Program-made: the position numbers and the translations under genes | From: Lachnospiraceae bacterium | GTDB taxonomy: Bacteria > Bacillota > Clostridia > Lachnospirales > Lachnospiraceae | DNA: 57,197 bases | Assembly: GCA_022792295.1 (NCBI GenBank) | Contig: JAAWAR010000127.1 | Span: 1 to 57,197, forward strand | Direction of reading: 5' to 3' | Notes under the pieces: model-generated | The model's input: the letters and a program-made list of their open reading frames with translations, nothing else | The model's database searches: none | Told to the model about the DNA's origin: nothing | Part shown: positions 35,213-43,036 of the stretch, piece after piece | Layout: every line of letters begins with the position of its first letter | Position numbering within the stretch: position 1 is the first letter of the stretch

Positions 35213-36994
35213 TTATCCGGGAAGGGCATATTTTCTGCGGTAGCTTTCAACGAGAGCTTTAAACTGCGGATCATTTCCTTTCTTTAGGTGTTCCAGGTAG
35301 CCGTGCGCATCAAATCCATCCCGTTCAATCTCAATCACACTGACTGCAATGTTAGAGCAGTGATCCGATACACGTTCCAGATTCGTGGAAATATCGGACA
35401 GCACAAAGCCCTGCTCGATCGTACATTTCCCCTTCTGCAGACGCTTGATATGGTTCGCCTTCAGGCAAATGATAAGACCGTCAACAACCTCCTCCAACGG
35501 CTCTACAAGTGCCGCTCTCTTTCTGTCGTTTTTTTCAAACGCTTCCACTGCCAGCGTAAGGCACTCCTCCACCGCACGCATCAAAACATCGAGCTCCTTT
35601 TTCGCCTTTTTGGAGAACTCCAGTTTTTTGCCATGCATCTCTTTTGCAGCCCGCATCAGGTTCCTTCCATGGTCGGAAATCCTTTCAAAATCGCCGATGC
35701 AGTGTAAGAGCAGCGATACCGTACGGCTGTCTTTGGCGGAAAGGCTGCGGGCGCCGAGCTTCACCATGTAAGTCCCCAGCGCATCCTCATAGCGATCTGC
35801 TAACTCCTCCATGCGGGCGATCTCTTTTGCCTGTTCTTCATTATACTCTTTAAAAAGGCCGGCGGCCGTAAAGATACAGTCCCGGGAAAGATTCGCCATG
35901 CGCACTGCCATAAGCCGGCATTGCTCCGCAGCGTAGCCGGGCGTTTCTAGGAAACGCTCATCTAACAGCCGGAATTCCGGATCCTTTTGCTTTTCCATAT
36001 CCGCCGACATAGGCTCTGCGGTATCCGGAATCGAAAGGCAGGCCAGACGCACAAGCCCTCCTGAAAACGGGAGCAGGACAAGTGTAGAGGCCACATTAAA
36101 CAGACTGTGAACTACCGCAATTCCCATGGCATCAACCGGTTTCTCCAGAAACAGGAAGTGGAACATATTATTGGCCGTATAGAATGCCGCCAGAAACATG
36201 GTGGCCCCGATCAAATTAAAATACAGATGTACCAAAGCCGCCCGGCGCGCGTTTTTCCCGGCGCCAATTCCCGAAAGCAATGCTGTCGCGCAGGTCCCGA
36301 TATTCTGTCCCAAAATAATCGGAATGGCACTTCCATAGTTCATCGCGCCTGTGGCTGAAAGCGCCTGTAAAATACCGACCGAAGCCGATGAACTCTGGAT
36401 GATCGCCGTTAAGAGCGCACCTGCCAGGATCCCCAGAAGCGGATTGGAAAACATCGTCAGGATTCCGGTAAATTCCGGTACTCCGGCAAGGGGCTTCACT
36501 GCGCCGCTCATGGTATCCATGCCGAACATCAGAATCGCGAAACCGATCAGAATTGTCCCCACGCTCTTTTTCTTTTCTTTCTTTGAGAACATCAGAAGCA
36601 ATACGCCAATAAGCGCCAGAACCGGGGAAAAAGAGGAGGGCTTTAAAAGCCGCACAAAAAAATTTCCGCTCTCGATTCCCGCCAGACTTAAGATCCAGGA
36701 AGTGGCTGTCGTCCCGACATTCGCCCCCATGATGATTCCGACGGCCTGCGAAAGCCGCATAATTCCTGAATTTACAAATCCGACGACCATAACCGTCGTA
36801 GCCGACGAGGACTGAATGACGGCCGTCACACCGGCTCCCAAAAGCACCGCCTTAAGGGGACTCTTTGTAAGTCTCTCCAGAATCCGTTCCAAGCGGCCGC
36901 CGGACAGCTTCTCCAGCCCCTGCCCCATCGTTTCCATCCCATATAAAAACAGCGCAAGACCGCCAAGCATCGTAAGCAAAGCAAAAAAATCCAT
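35213..36994 (-). CDS. Na/Pi cotransporter with PhoU-like domain
   Basis: A 593-residue protein of the NptA/PNaS family. The N-terminal membrane part (about 1-310) contains two inverted repeats with the signature QSSSATT (about 62-68) and a second IIQSSSASVGIL (about 195-206), typical of sodium-phosphate symporters. The C-terminal cytoplasmic part (about 345-560) is helical and PhoU-like, suggesting regulation of transport or of the neighbouring kinase. GGGAGGAACG precedes ATG 36994. A four-repeat Pho box lies 60-98 bp upstream. The two-component genes follow in the same direction. Confidence 0.92.
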   Translation of the reverse strand: MDFFALLTMLGGLALFLYGMETMGQGLEKLSGGRLERILERLTKSPLKAVLLGAGVTAVIQSSSATTVMVVGFVNSGIMRLSQAVGIIMGANVGTTATSWILSLAGIESGNFFVRLLKPSSFSPVLALIGVLLLMFSKKEKKKSVGTILIGFAILMFGMDTMSGAVKPLAGVPEFTGILTMFSNPLLGILAGALLTAIIQSSSASVGILQALSATGAMNYGSAIPIILGQNIGTCATALLSGIGAGKNARRAALVHLYFNLIGATMFLAAFYTANNMFHFLFLEKPVDAMGIAVVHSLFNVASTLVLLPFSGGLVRLACLSIPDTAEPMSADMEKQKDPEFRLLDERFLETPGYAAEQCRLMAVRMANLSRDCIFTAAGLFKEYNEEQAKEIARMEELADRYEDALGTYMVKLGARSLSAKDSRTVSLLLHCIGDFERISDHGRNLMRAAKEMHGKKLEFSKKAKKELDVLMRAVEECLTLAVEAFEKNDRKRAALVEPLEEVVDGLIICLKANHIKRLQKGKCTIEQGFVLSDISTNLERVSDHCSNIAVSVIEIERDGFDAHGYLEHLKKGNDPQFKALVESYRRKYALPG

Positions 36995-37053
36995 ACGTTC
37001 CTCCCTGTAAATTTCAGGTTTTTTCCTGTTGCTTTATCAGAATAGCATTCCCA

Positions 37054-37092
37054 TGTAAAGAGTCTGATGTCTCTATGTAAAATCTATGTAAA
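37054..37092 (-). promoter_or_regulatory. Pho box: four hexamers at 11-bp period
   Basis: On the minus strand TTTACA occurs at 37087-37092, 37076-37081 and 37054-37059, with a degenerate copy ACATCA at 37065-37070. The period is exactly 11 bp with 5-bp spacers. This fits the B. subtilis PhoP site, repeats of TT(A/T/C)ACA. It lies just upstream of a possible -10 (GATAAA) for the Na/Pi symporter. Confidence 0.85.
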
Positions 37093-37164
37093 TTTTTGCG
37101 TTTTATACATGACGAACCCCGCCATCTGCAGCTGCGTCTCTGTCAAACGGCGGGGCCTTTGTCT

Positions 37165-38055
37165 CTATAGCAAGAGCCTTTCGACATCCAGGAGTCCCCA
37201 GCCCTGCTGGTTCTTCGCCAATCCGATGTCTCTGGCACTCTCCATCAATTTCAGTTTTACATCCCGATTCGTCATATCCGGATATTTTTCCAGCAAAAGT
37301 GCGATCGCTCCGGACACGATTGGTGTGCTCATGGACGTGCCGCTTTTGATCGTATAGCGGTCCGGACGGCCCGCACAGCTCACTACGCTGCATCCCGGCG
37401 CTACCAGATCCGGCTTACAAACGCACGCAGCCGTCGGTCCCCGGCCGGAATAATCCACCATCCGGCTGCCGCCGACTAACACTTCCGTATCGTCATCCGA
37501 GCAGCCCACGGTAATGACTTTGCGGCTGATTCCCGGAGTTGTGATACTCATACGTCTAGGCCCGTTGTTGCCGGCCGCGACCACGACGACAAGACCGGCA
37601 TCCCAAGCCTCGTTTACCCCCCGCACCAGCGCGGAATTCTCGCTCATCCCCTTTTTTCCGTAGGAGCCAACCGAGATATTCACGATACGTACGCCAAGTC
37701 TGTCCTTTCTTTCCAAAAGCCAGGCAATTCCCGCGAGAACATCGGCAGCATACCCATTTCCCTTGCGGTCTAAGACCTTCACCGCAACCAGATTACAGCC
37801 TGGCGCCATACCTTGATACCGCCCGTCTGCGGCCGCGCCGCTTCCGCCGATAATTCCGCAAATGTGCGTCCCATGGCCACAGTCGTCGTAAGGACCGTTT
37901 CGGCGGCCGACCATATCGGTAAAGGCGATAATTCTGTCGTCAAAGTCCCGATGTGCGAATATACCGGTATCCAAAACTGCAACTCCCACACCTTTCCCGG
38001 TAAGCCCCATCGCGTATGCACCCTGGCAATGAATCTGTTTTTTTACATGATCCAC
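37165..38055 (-). CDS. S8 family serine peptidase (intracellular subtilisin type)
   Basis: A 296-residue subtilisin-like protease. The catalytic triad is complete: D29 in VLDTGI, H61 in GHGTH and S241 in SGTSMSTP; the oxyanion asparagine is in AAGNNG. No signal peptide or propeptide is present, so it should stay in the cytoplasm like Isp/AprX proteins. The start is GTG 38055, with GAGGG 8 nt upstream. It lies 48 bp after the wall-hydrolase gene in the same direction, probably in one transcript. A GC-rich inverted repeat (CCCCGCC/GGCGGGG, about 37115-37155) follows it, without a T run. Confidence 0.93.
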   Translation of the reverse strand: MDHVKKQIHCQGAYAMGLTGKGVGVAVLDTGIFAHRDFDDRIIAFTDMVGRRNGPYDDCGHGTHICGIIGGSGAAADGRYQGMAPGCNLVAVKVLDRKGNGYAADVLAGIAWLLERKDRLGVRIVNISVGSYGKKGMSENSALVRGVNEAWDAGLVVVVAAGNNGPRRMSITTPGISRKVITVGCSDDDTEVLVGGSRMVDYSGRGPTAACVCKPDLVAPGCSVVSCAGRPDRYTIKSGTSMSTPIVSGAIALLLEKYPDMTNRDVKLKLMESARDIGLAKNQQGWGLLDVERLLL

Positions 38056-38103
38056 ATGTTCTTCCCTCGTAGCCTTTTACTAACAGGATATTCACACGCC
38101 CGT

Positions 38104-38907
38104 CTACACGTACCACCGCTCCAGAGCCCCACTCCCTCCGGGTTTCTCATGCCAGCAGGCCCCTGTAAATTCTCCGGATTCCTCGAGATAAAACCAACCG
38201 CCGGATCCAGTCCTTTCTCCATCCCACTGGATCCAGCCGGTAAGCATATAGCCTGATCTGCCAAAGCAGTACCAGTGATGATTGATTAGCTTCCATACCA
38301 TCTGCGGATAGCTCCCGTCCTTTTCCCTGTACCACCAGCCGTTTGCATCGTGTACCCAGCCCGGCTTTTCCTCCTCCGTATAATCAATATAGCAAAAGCC
38401 TTTGACCGTCGGGTCATTCCAGGCCCGGGTTTTTAACTTTACCTGCCCGCCGTTTCGGTCGGACAGATTCGCCGAGGTATTTCCCTCCAGGCAGTCGAAC
38501 CACTGCCGGCCGTTTTTTGAATATACCCGCACCACGCGGCCTGCATGAGAAAAATTAAAAATCACAACCGCTCCAAGTTTCGGCACCGTGCCCGTTTTTC
38601 CCGCCTTTTTAAAGGCGTTGTACGTCGCAAAGCAATTATATCCCACATACGTCTTGCGAGTCATGTTCCAATGCTCTAATGCCTTCTCCACACCGAACTC
38701 GTACCCCTCGTGGGCAAACTGCATCGTACAGCACCAGGGCTGCCCCTGGTAGCCTTTCAGCCCCCATGCATCCACGTCCCTCGCGTATTTTGTATAATTT
38801 CCACTGCCCTTATTGCCGGTTTTAGAATCCAGATCCATATTGGTAGCTTTTTCCACATAACCTTCATCTGCCAGTTCCCGCTTAATTAGTCCCTCCAGTG
38901 TTCCCAT
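38104..38907 (-). CDS. CHAP/amidase-like wall hydrolase with C-terminal WG-type repeats
   Basis: A 267-residue protein in two parts. The N-terminal 160 residues resemble phage-type CHAP/NlpC amidases: QPWCCTMQFAHEGY carries the candidate catalytic Cys and FSHAGRVVRVY the histidine, followed by WFDCLEGN. The C-terminal part has aromatic repeats (GWVHDANGWWYREKDGSYP, HHWYCFGRSGYMLTGW) like choline/glucan-binding repeats. No signal peptide is seen, so export may need a holin or lysis, as for phage endolysins. ATG 38907 is chosen because GGAGG lies 8 nt upstream. Transcription likely starts at a -10 (TATAGT) at 38943-38948 lying between two direct repeats. Confidence 0.75.
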   Translation of the reverse strand: MGTLEGLIKRELADEGYVEKATNMDLDSKTGNKGSGNYTKYARDVDAWGLKGYQGQPWCCTMQFAHEGYEFGVEKALEHWNMTRKTYVGYNCFATYNAFKKAGKTGTVPKLGAVVIFNFSHAGRVVRVYSKNGRQWFDCLEGNTSANLSDRNGGQVKLKTRAWNDPTVKGFCYIDYTEEEKPGWVHDANGWWYREKDGSYPQMVWKLINHHWYCFGRSGYMLTGWIQWDGERTGSGGWFYLEESGEFTGACWHEKPGGSGALERWYV

Positions 38908-38933
38908 AACCTGTTCCTCCAAAAAAACACAAC

Positions 38934-38964
38934 ATCTTGTACACTATATTGTAATCTTGTACAC
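38934..38964. promoter_or_regulatory. Direct repeats flanking the wall-hydrolase -10
   Basis: ATCTTGTACAC occurs at 38934-38944 and again at 38954-38964, exactly 20 bp (two helical turns) apart. The minus-strand -10 TATAGT (38943-38948) lies between and partly within them. A regulator binding both copies on one DNA face would occlude the promoter. Confidence 0.5.
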
Positions 38965-39063
38965 CTGATATGGTTCCTGATACAGACATGGAAAAATAGC
39001 AAAATTAAGAATTCCTTAAAGATTTATTCAGAGAATATACAATCATTTCCTGGAACAACATGG

Positions 39064-39174
39064 TATACTGAGAACATAAGAAATGCATGAGACTATTTGA
39101 AATCCTTTATCCTAACCTTTTTGAAATCGAAATCCTAAATGACAAATCCCTGCGCGAAAAGCGCGGGGTTTTTT
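39064..39174 (+). ncRNA. Candidate small RNA on the plus strand
   Basis: An extended -10 (TGG TATACT, 39064-39069) points rightward into a gap with no rightward gene. About 80 bp later a hairpin (CCC-GCGC gaaaa GCGC-GGG, 39148-39168, one mismatch) is followed by T6, a good intrinsic terminator. The transcript would be roughly 98 nt from about 39076. No -35 match is evident and no ORF with a ribosome-binding site was seen in it. Confidence 0.3.
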
Positions 39175-39190
39175 CATCCCCCGCGCTTTT
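39157..39190 (-). terminator. Terminator after lysA (usable on both strands)
   Basis: AAAAGCGCGGGG (39157-39168) and CCCCGCGCTTTT (39179-39190) form a 12-bp perfect stem, 13 bp past the lysA stop. T-rich sequence follows on both sides, so it may also stop rightward transcripts. Confidence 0.8.
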
Positions 39191-39203
39191 TAGCTTTTTT
39201 TCG

Positions 39204-40472
39204 TTATCTCACGTCTTTTAAAATATCACAAAAGTCAAATGTCGCAAAGTAATCCTCCGGTGTCTCCGCGCGGCGTATCAGCGCCACACTCCCGTCCTCC
39301 TTAAGAAGCAGCTCTGCACTCTTTAATTTTCCATTATAATTGTATCCCATTGCAAAGCCGTGCGCTCCGGCATCATGCAGGACCAGATAATCCCCTATGG
39401 AAATTTCCGGCAGCAGCCGGTCGATGGCAAACTTATCGTTGTTTTCACAAAGCGATCCCGTCACGTCGTACATATGATCACAAGGCTCGTTCTCCTTTCC
39501 GAGCACTGTGATATGATGGTATGCGCCATACATTGCGGGGCGCATCAGATTGACTGCGCAGGCATCTACGCCGATGTATTCTTTATAGGTGTGTTTCTCA
39601 TGGATTGCTTTTGTCACCAGGACACCATAGGGCGCCAGCATAAAGCGGCCAAGCTCCGTAAAGATTGATACATCCCCGAGTCCTGCGGGCACCAGAACCT
39701 CCTCGTAAACCTTTCGCACGCCCGCTCCGATCACCCTGATATTGTTTGGCTCCTCGTTGGGGCGGTAAGGAACACCAATGCCGCCGGACAGGTTGATAAA
39801 TGAAAGACTGACACCGGTCTCCCCTTTAATCTTTACAGCCAGTTCAAACAGCACTTTCGCCAATAATGGATAATATTCATTTGTCACCGTGTTGCTGGCA
39901 AGAAACGCATGAAGCCCGAAGCGTTTGGCCCCCTTCCTGCGCAGAATCCTGTATGCCTCCAGAATTTGCTCCTCGGTCATCCCGTATTTCGCATCTCCGG
40001 GCTTATCCATGATGTCATTGGAAACCTTAAACATGCCGCCCGGATTAAAGCGGCAGCAGATCGTCTCCGGAATCTTCCCCAGTGTCTTTTCCACATATTC
40101 GATGTGGGTAAAATCATCCAGATTGATGATTGCCCCAAGTTCGTCTGCCAGAACAAACTCCTCAGCCGGCGTGTCGTTTGAAGAAAACATAATCTCATGG
40201 CCCAGAAATCCACAGGCCTTTGACATCAAAAGCTCGGTTTTCGATGAGCAGTCCGTCCCGCAGCCCATTTCACGCAACAGTTTCAAAATAAAGGGATTCG
40301 GCGTCGCCTTGACCGCAAAATATTCCTTAAAGCCCTGATTCCACGAAAACGCCTCCCGGACAGCCCGCGCGTTCTCGCGGATTCCTCTCTCGTCATACAG
40401 ATAAAACGGGGTGGGATACGTCTTTGCAATCTCCTCGATTTGCTGTCTGGTTACAAACGGTTTTTTCTCCAT
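39204..40472 (-). CDS. lysA: Diaminopimelate decarboxylase
   Basis: A 422-residue PLP enzyme of the fold-III decarboxylases, most likely making L-lysine from meso-diaminopimelate. PLP lysine is K55 in YFAVKATPNP. The glycine loop is NLSGGIGVPY, the substrate-side EXGR is ELGRFM, and the C-terminal active-site motifs are SLCENND (Cys) and GAHGFAMGYNYNG. AAGGAGAAG precedes ATG 40472. It begins 16 bp after pyk and ends at a strong terminator. Related decarboxylases such as carboxynorspermidine decarboxylase are less likely given GSLCE. Confidence 0.88.
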   Translation of the reverse strand: MEKKPFVTRQQIEEIAKTYPTPFYLYDERGIRENARAVREAFSWNQGFKEYFAVKATPNPFILKLLREMGCGTDCSSKTELLMSKACGFLGHEIMFSSNDTPAEEFVLADELGAIINLDDFTHIEYVEKTLGKIPETICCRFNPGGMFKVSNDIMDKPGDAKYGMTEEQILEAYRILRRKGAKRFGLHAFLASNTVTNEYYPLLAKVLFELAVKIKGETGVSLSFINLSGGIGVPYRPNEEPNNIRVIGAGVRKVYEEVLVPAGLGDVSIFTELGRFMLAPYGVLVTKAIHEKHTYKEYIGVDACAVNLMRPAMYGAYHHITVLGKENEPCDHMYDVTGSLCENNDKFAIDRLLPEISIGDYLVLHDAGAHGFAMGYNYNGKLKSAELLLKEDGSVALIRRAETPEDYFATFDFCDILKDVR

Positions 40473-40488
40473 GTATGTCTTCTCCTTA

Positions 40489-41925
40489 TCAGTCTACCCG
40501 TACGACCCGCATGATATTGGTATCCGTCGCCGGCTCATGTCTTCTGGAATGACTCAGTACGCCGGCGGTTACGACCGCCAGATCGCCCTCGGCCACAACC
40601 CCGTGCTCTTTTAACAGATCAATCGAATTCCGGATAAGTGTATCCGTTGATTCCTCCCGTTTCGCCTGAAACGGCGTCACTCCCCAGTAAAGCTGCATCT
40701 TCCGCACCGCAGTGAGGCTCGGAGACATGCCGATAAGCCTTGTCTGCGGATGCCATTTTGAAAGCAGACGGGCCGTATGTCCGCTGATACTCGGTGCAAT
40801 GATCACCCTCGCCTCCAGATGCCTTGCGGTCGAAACGGACGAAAAGCATACGGCATTGGAAATATTATGGCTCAGGCTGTCGGAGACAATTCGTCTCTTA
40901 TAATAGGAATCATCCAGATGAGACTCTGTCTCCTCTACGATGTGTGCCATCATTTTAAGAGCTTCAACCGGATATTTCCCATTCGCCGTCTCGCCGGACA
41001 GCATGACCACGTCGGTTCCGTCATAAACGGCGTTTGCCACGTCGGTCACTTCGGCACGAGTCGGCCGCGGGTTCCGTATCATCGAATCCAGCATCTGGGT
41101 GGCTGTGATTACAATCTTACAAGCCTCGCTGCATTTCTCGATCATCATCTTTTGTAAATACGGAAGCTTTTCCGGCGCCACCTCAACGCCAAGATCGCCG
41201 CGCGCCACCATAATCCCGTCACTCGCTGCGATAATCGCATCCAGGTTCTCCAGCCCTTCTGCATTCTCAATCTTTGCGATGATTCCCATGTCCGAACCGT
41301 TTTCTTTTAAAAGCTCCCGGATTTCCTGGATCGCATCCGCAGAACGGATGAAGGAAGCCGCGATAAAGTCAAAGCCTGCTTCAACACCAAAGCGGATATC
41401 CTGTTTGTCTTTATCTGTCAATGCCGGAAGTTTAATTTTGACATTTGGTACATTTACACCCTTGCGTTCACCAAGCTCACCGCCGTTTATGACCTCACAG
41501 ACAATCCGAGCTCCAGCCACACGTCTGACAACAAGTTCAATCAGGCCGTCGTCAATCAAAATCCGATTTCCGGGCGCTACATCCTCGTTCAGGCCGCTGT
41601 AATTGATGTGCACTATGGATTCGTCGCCGACGAGCTCCTCGGTGGTCAGCGTAAATTCCTGCCCCTCCTGCAAAGTGACCTTTTTTCCTTCCTTTAATAA
41701 TCCGGTACGAATCTCCGGCCCTTTCGTATCGAGAAGCGCGGCAACCGGAATTTTTACCTCCTCCGCTATCTCGCGAAGCTGCAAAAGCCGTCTTTTATGT
41801 TCCATGTAGTCGCCATGGGAAAAGTTAAAACGCGCCACATCCATACCGTTTAAAATCAGCTTCCTCATAACCTCTCGGTCGTCGGTCGTCGGGCCCATGG
41901 TACAGATAATCTTGGTCTTCTTCAT
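40489..41925 (-). CDS. pyk: Pyruvate kinase
   Basis: A 478-residue glycolytic enzyme converting phosphoenolpyruvate and ADP to pyruvate and ATP. Signatures are KIICTMGPTTDD at the N-terminus, ARFNFSHGDYMEH, the catalytic AKIENAEGLENLDAII (about 220-235), MVARGDLGVEV and TQMLDSMI. It lacks the extra PEP-utiliser-like C-terminal domain found in Bacillus enzymes. AGGAAGG precedes ATG 41925. It lies between a rhomboid-like gene and lysA, in the same direction with short gaps. Confidence 0.97.
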   Translation of the reverse strand: MKKTKIICTMGPTTDDREVMRKLILNGMDVARFNFSHGDYMEHKRRLLQLREIAEEVKIPVAALLDTKGPEIRTGLLKEGKKVTLQEGQEFTLTTEELVGDESIVHINYSGLNEDVAPGNRILIDDGLIELVVRRVAGARIVCEVINGGELGERKGVNVPNVKIKLPALTDKDKQDIRFGVEAGFDFIAASFIRSADAIQEIRELLKENGSDMGIIAKIENAEGLENLDAIIAASDGIMVARGDLGVEVAPEKLPYLQKMMIEKCSEACKIVITATQMLDSMIRNPRPTRAEVTDVANAVYDGTDVVMLSGETANGKYPVEALKMMAHIVEETESHLDDSYYKRRIVSDSLSHNISNAVCFSSVSTARHLEARVIIAPSISGHTARLLSKWHPQTRLIGMSPSLTAVRKMQLYWGVTPFQAKREESTDTLIRNSIDLLKEHGVVAEGDLAVVTAGVLSHSRRHEPATDTNIMRVVRVD

Positions 41926-41984
41926 ATCCTTCCTGCCTTTCCACTGCGTGGCTGCAGTCCGGCATTCCGCCGGGCTGAACCCAT

Positions 41985-42917
41985 TTATTGCCGTCTGTCA
42001 AACTGCATGACATTCCCGCCCGCCTGCCGCGGATCCATGCCGCCGCGGGTCACATGCTGATGTGTATACAAATGATCCTGGCAGTATTCATAATCTCCTT
42101 CGCACTTCGAGCAGTAACGGAAGGTTAACTCCGGATGGTCCAGATCCGTCCGCCCGCAGACCACACAGCGATGACGGCCCGCCATCCGGACAGTCTTCGC
42201 GTTTTCATTGATCTTTGTCTTGAATTCATGCTTTCTCTTAATTTCCTTCGGATTATACTTCGTCCCGCCGGAAATTGCAAGAAAAATCAAAACGTTTAAC
42301 AGAGACATTGCAATCGTTACGCGCATAGCCGCACTGCCGGCAATGAAACCGTACAGATAAAACGCCCCGTTGAACAGAGCCAGCCACTTGGCCTTGATCG
42401 GAATCGCAAAAAACAGAAAGAACTGCATTTCGGGAAACGCAATCGCAACTGCAAAAAACAGCGAAAAATTCAGATAATCCGTAGTCAGAATATATAGCTT
42501 CCCGAACGCTGCATAGAGGATCAAAGCCGCCAGCACATGACCGATCACGCCCAGAATAAAATAAACGTTAAACCGGAATGCACCCCAGACGCGCTCTAAC
42601 ATAAGCCCCAGGTTCCGATAGCAGTAGATCAGCAGCATGTTAAACATCACGTTAATCATCATATTGAGCGAACCGGCAAAGGAAGCCCCCATCCCCAGCG
42701 ACCCGACACTGATCGGCGGCCAGATTAAGAACGTGACAATCCGCCATACCTGTCCGTGCAGGATCGCCCGCGCGTTCAGGCAGAGATAATTCTCATAAAC
42801 TCCCGGCATAAAGATCTGTATCAGAATTCCAATCGTATACAGCATACCGATATGGCGCATCAGATCCGGAACTGCATACCGTGCGTATTTTTGCTCAAGC
42901 TTGTTAAAAAATTTCAT
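41985..42917 (-). CDS. Rhomboid-fold membrane protein without the GxSG serine motif
   Basis: A 310-residue protein with about six membrane helices (about 25-225) and a cytoplasmic tail. The segment LERVWGAFRFNVYFILGVIGHVLAA matches rhomboid helix 2 (ExxxG-x-xRF). Where active rhomboids have GASG, this protein reads YLNFSLFFA, so it is probably a pseudoprotease, like Derlin-type relatives. The tail carries a zinc-ribbon-like cluster, CVVCGRTD and YCSKCEGDYEYC, then a His-rich HLYTHQHV. AAAGGAATG precedes ATG 42917. It heads a run with pyk and lysA. A role in membrane protein quality control is possible but not shown. Confidence 0.75.
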   Translation of the reverse strand: MKFFNKLEQKYARYAVPDLMRHIGMLYTIGILIQIFMPGVYENYLCLNARAILHGQVWRIVTFLIWPPISVGSLGMGASFAGSLNMMINVMFNMLLIYCYRNLGLMLERVWGAFRFNVYFILGVIGHVLAALILYAAFGKLYILTTDYLNFSLFFAVAIAFPEMQFFLFFAIPIKAKWLALFNGAFYLYGFIAGSAAMRVTIAMSLLNVLIFLAISGGTKYNPKEIKRKHEFKTKINENAKTVRMAGRHRCVVCGRTDLDHPELTFRYCSKCEGDYEYCQDHLYTHQHVTRGGMDPRQAGGNVMQFDRRQ

Positions 42918-43036
42918 GTAATGGCATTCCTTTCCCTACTTTCTAAGCACCCATGTAAACCAGGCTGTTTTGCCTTCTACCTCCGCAACCGAAACTGGTA
43001 TTAGCATTCCCCGTACGCCTTAAAGTCAAACAGGGT

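Noticed and set aside
37112-37158. Terminator after the subtilisin gene
   Set aside because: A 7-bp CCCCGCC/GGCGGGG stem exists, but the loop is about 25 nt and no T run follows on the minus strand.
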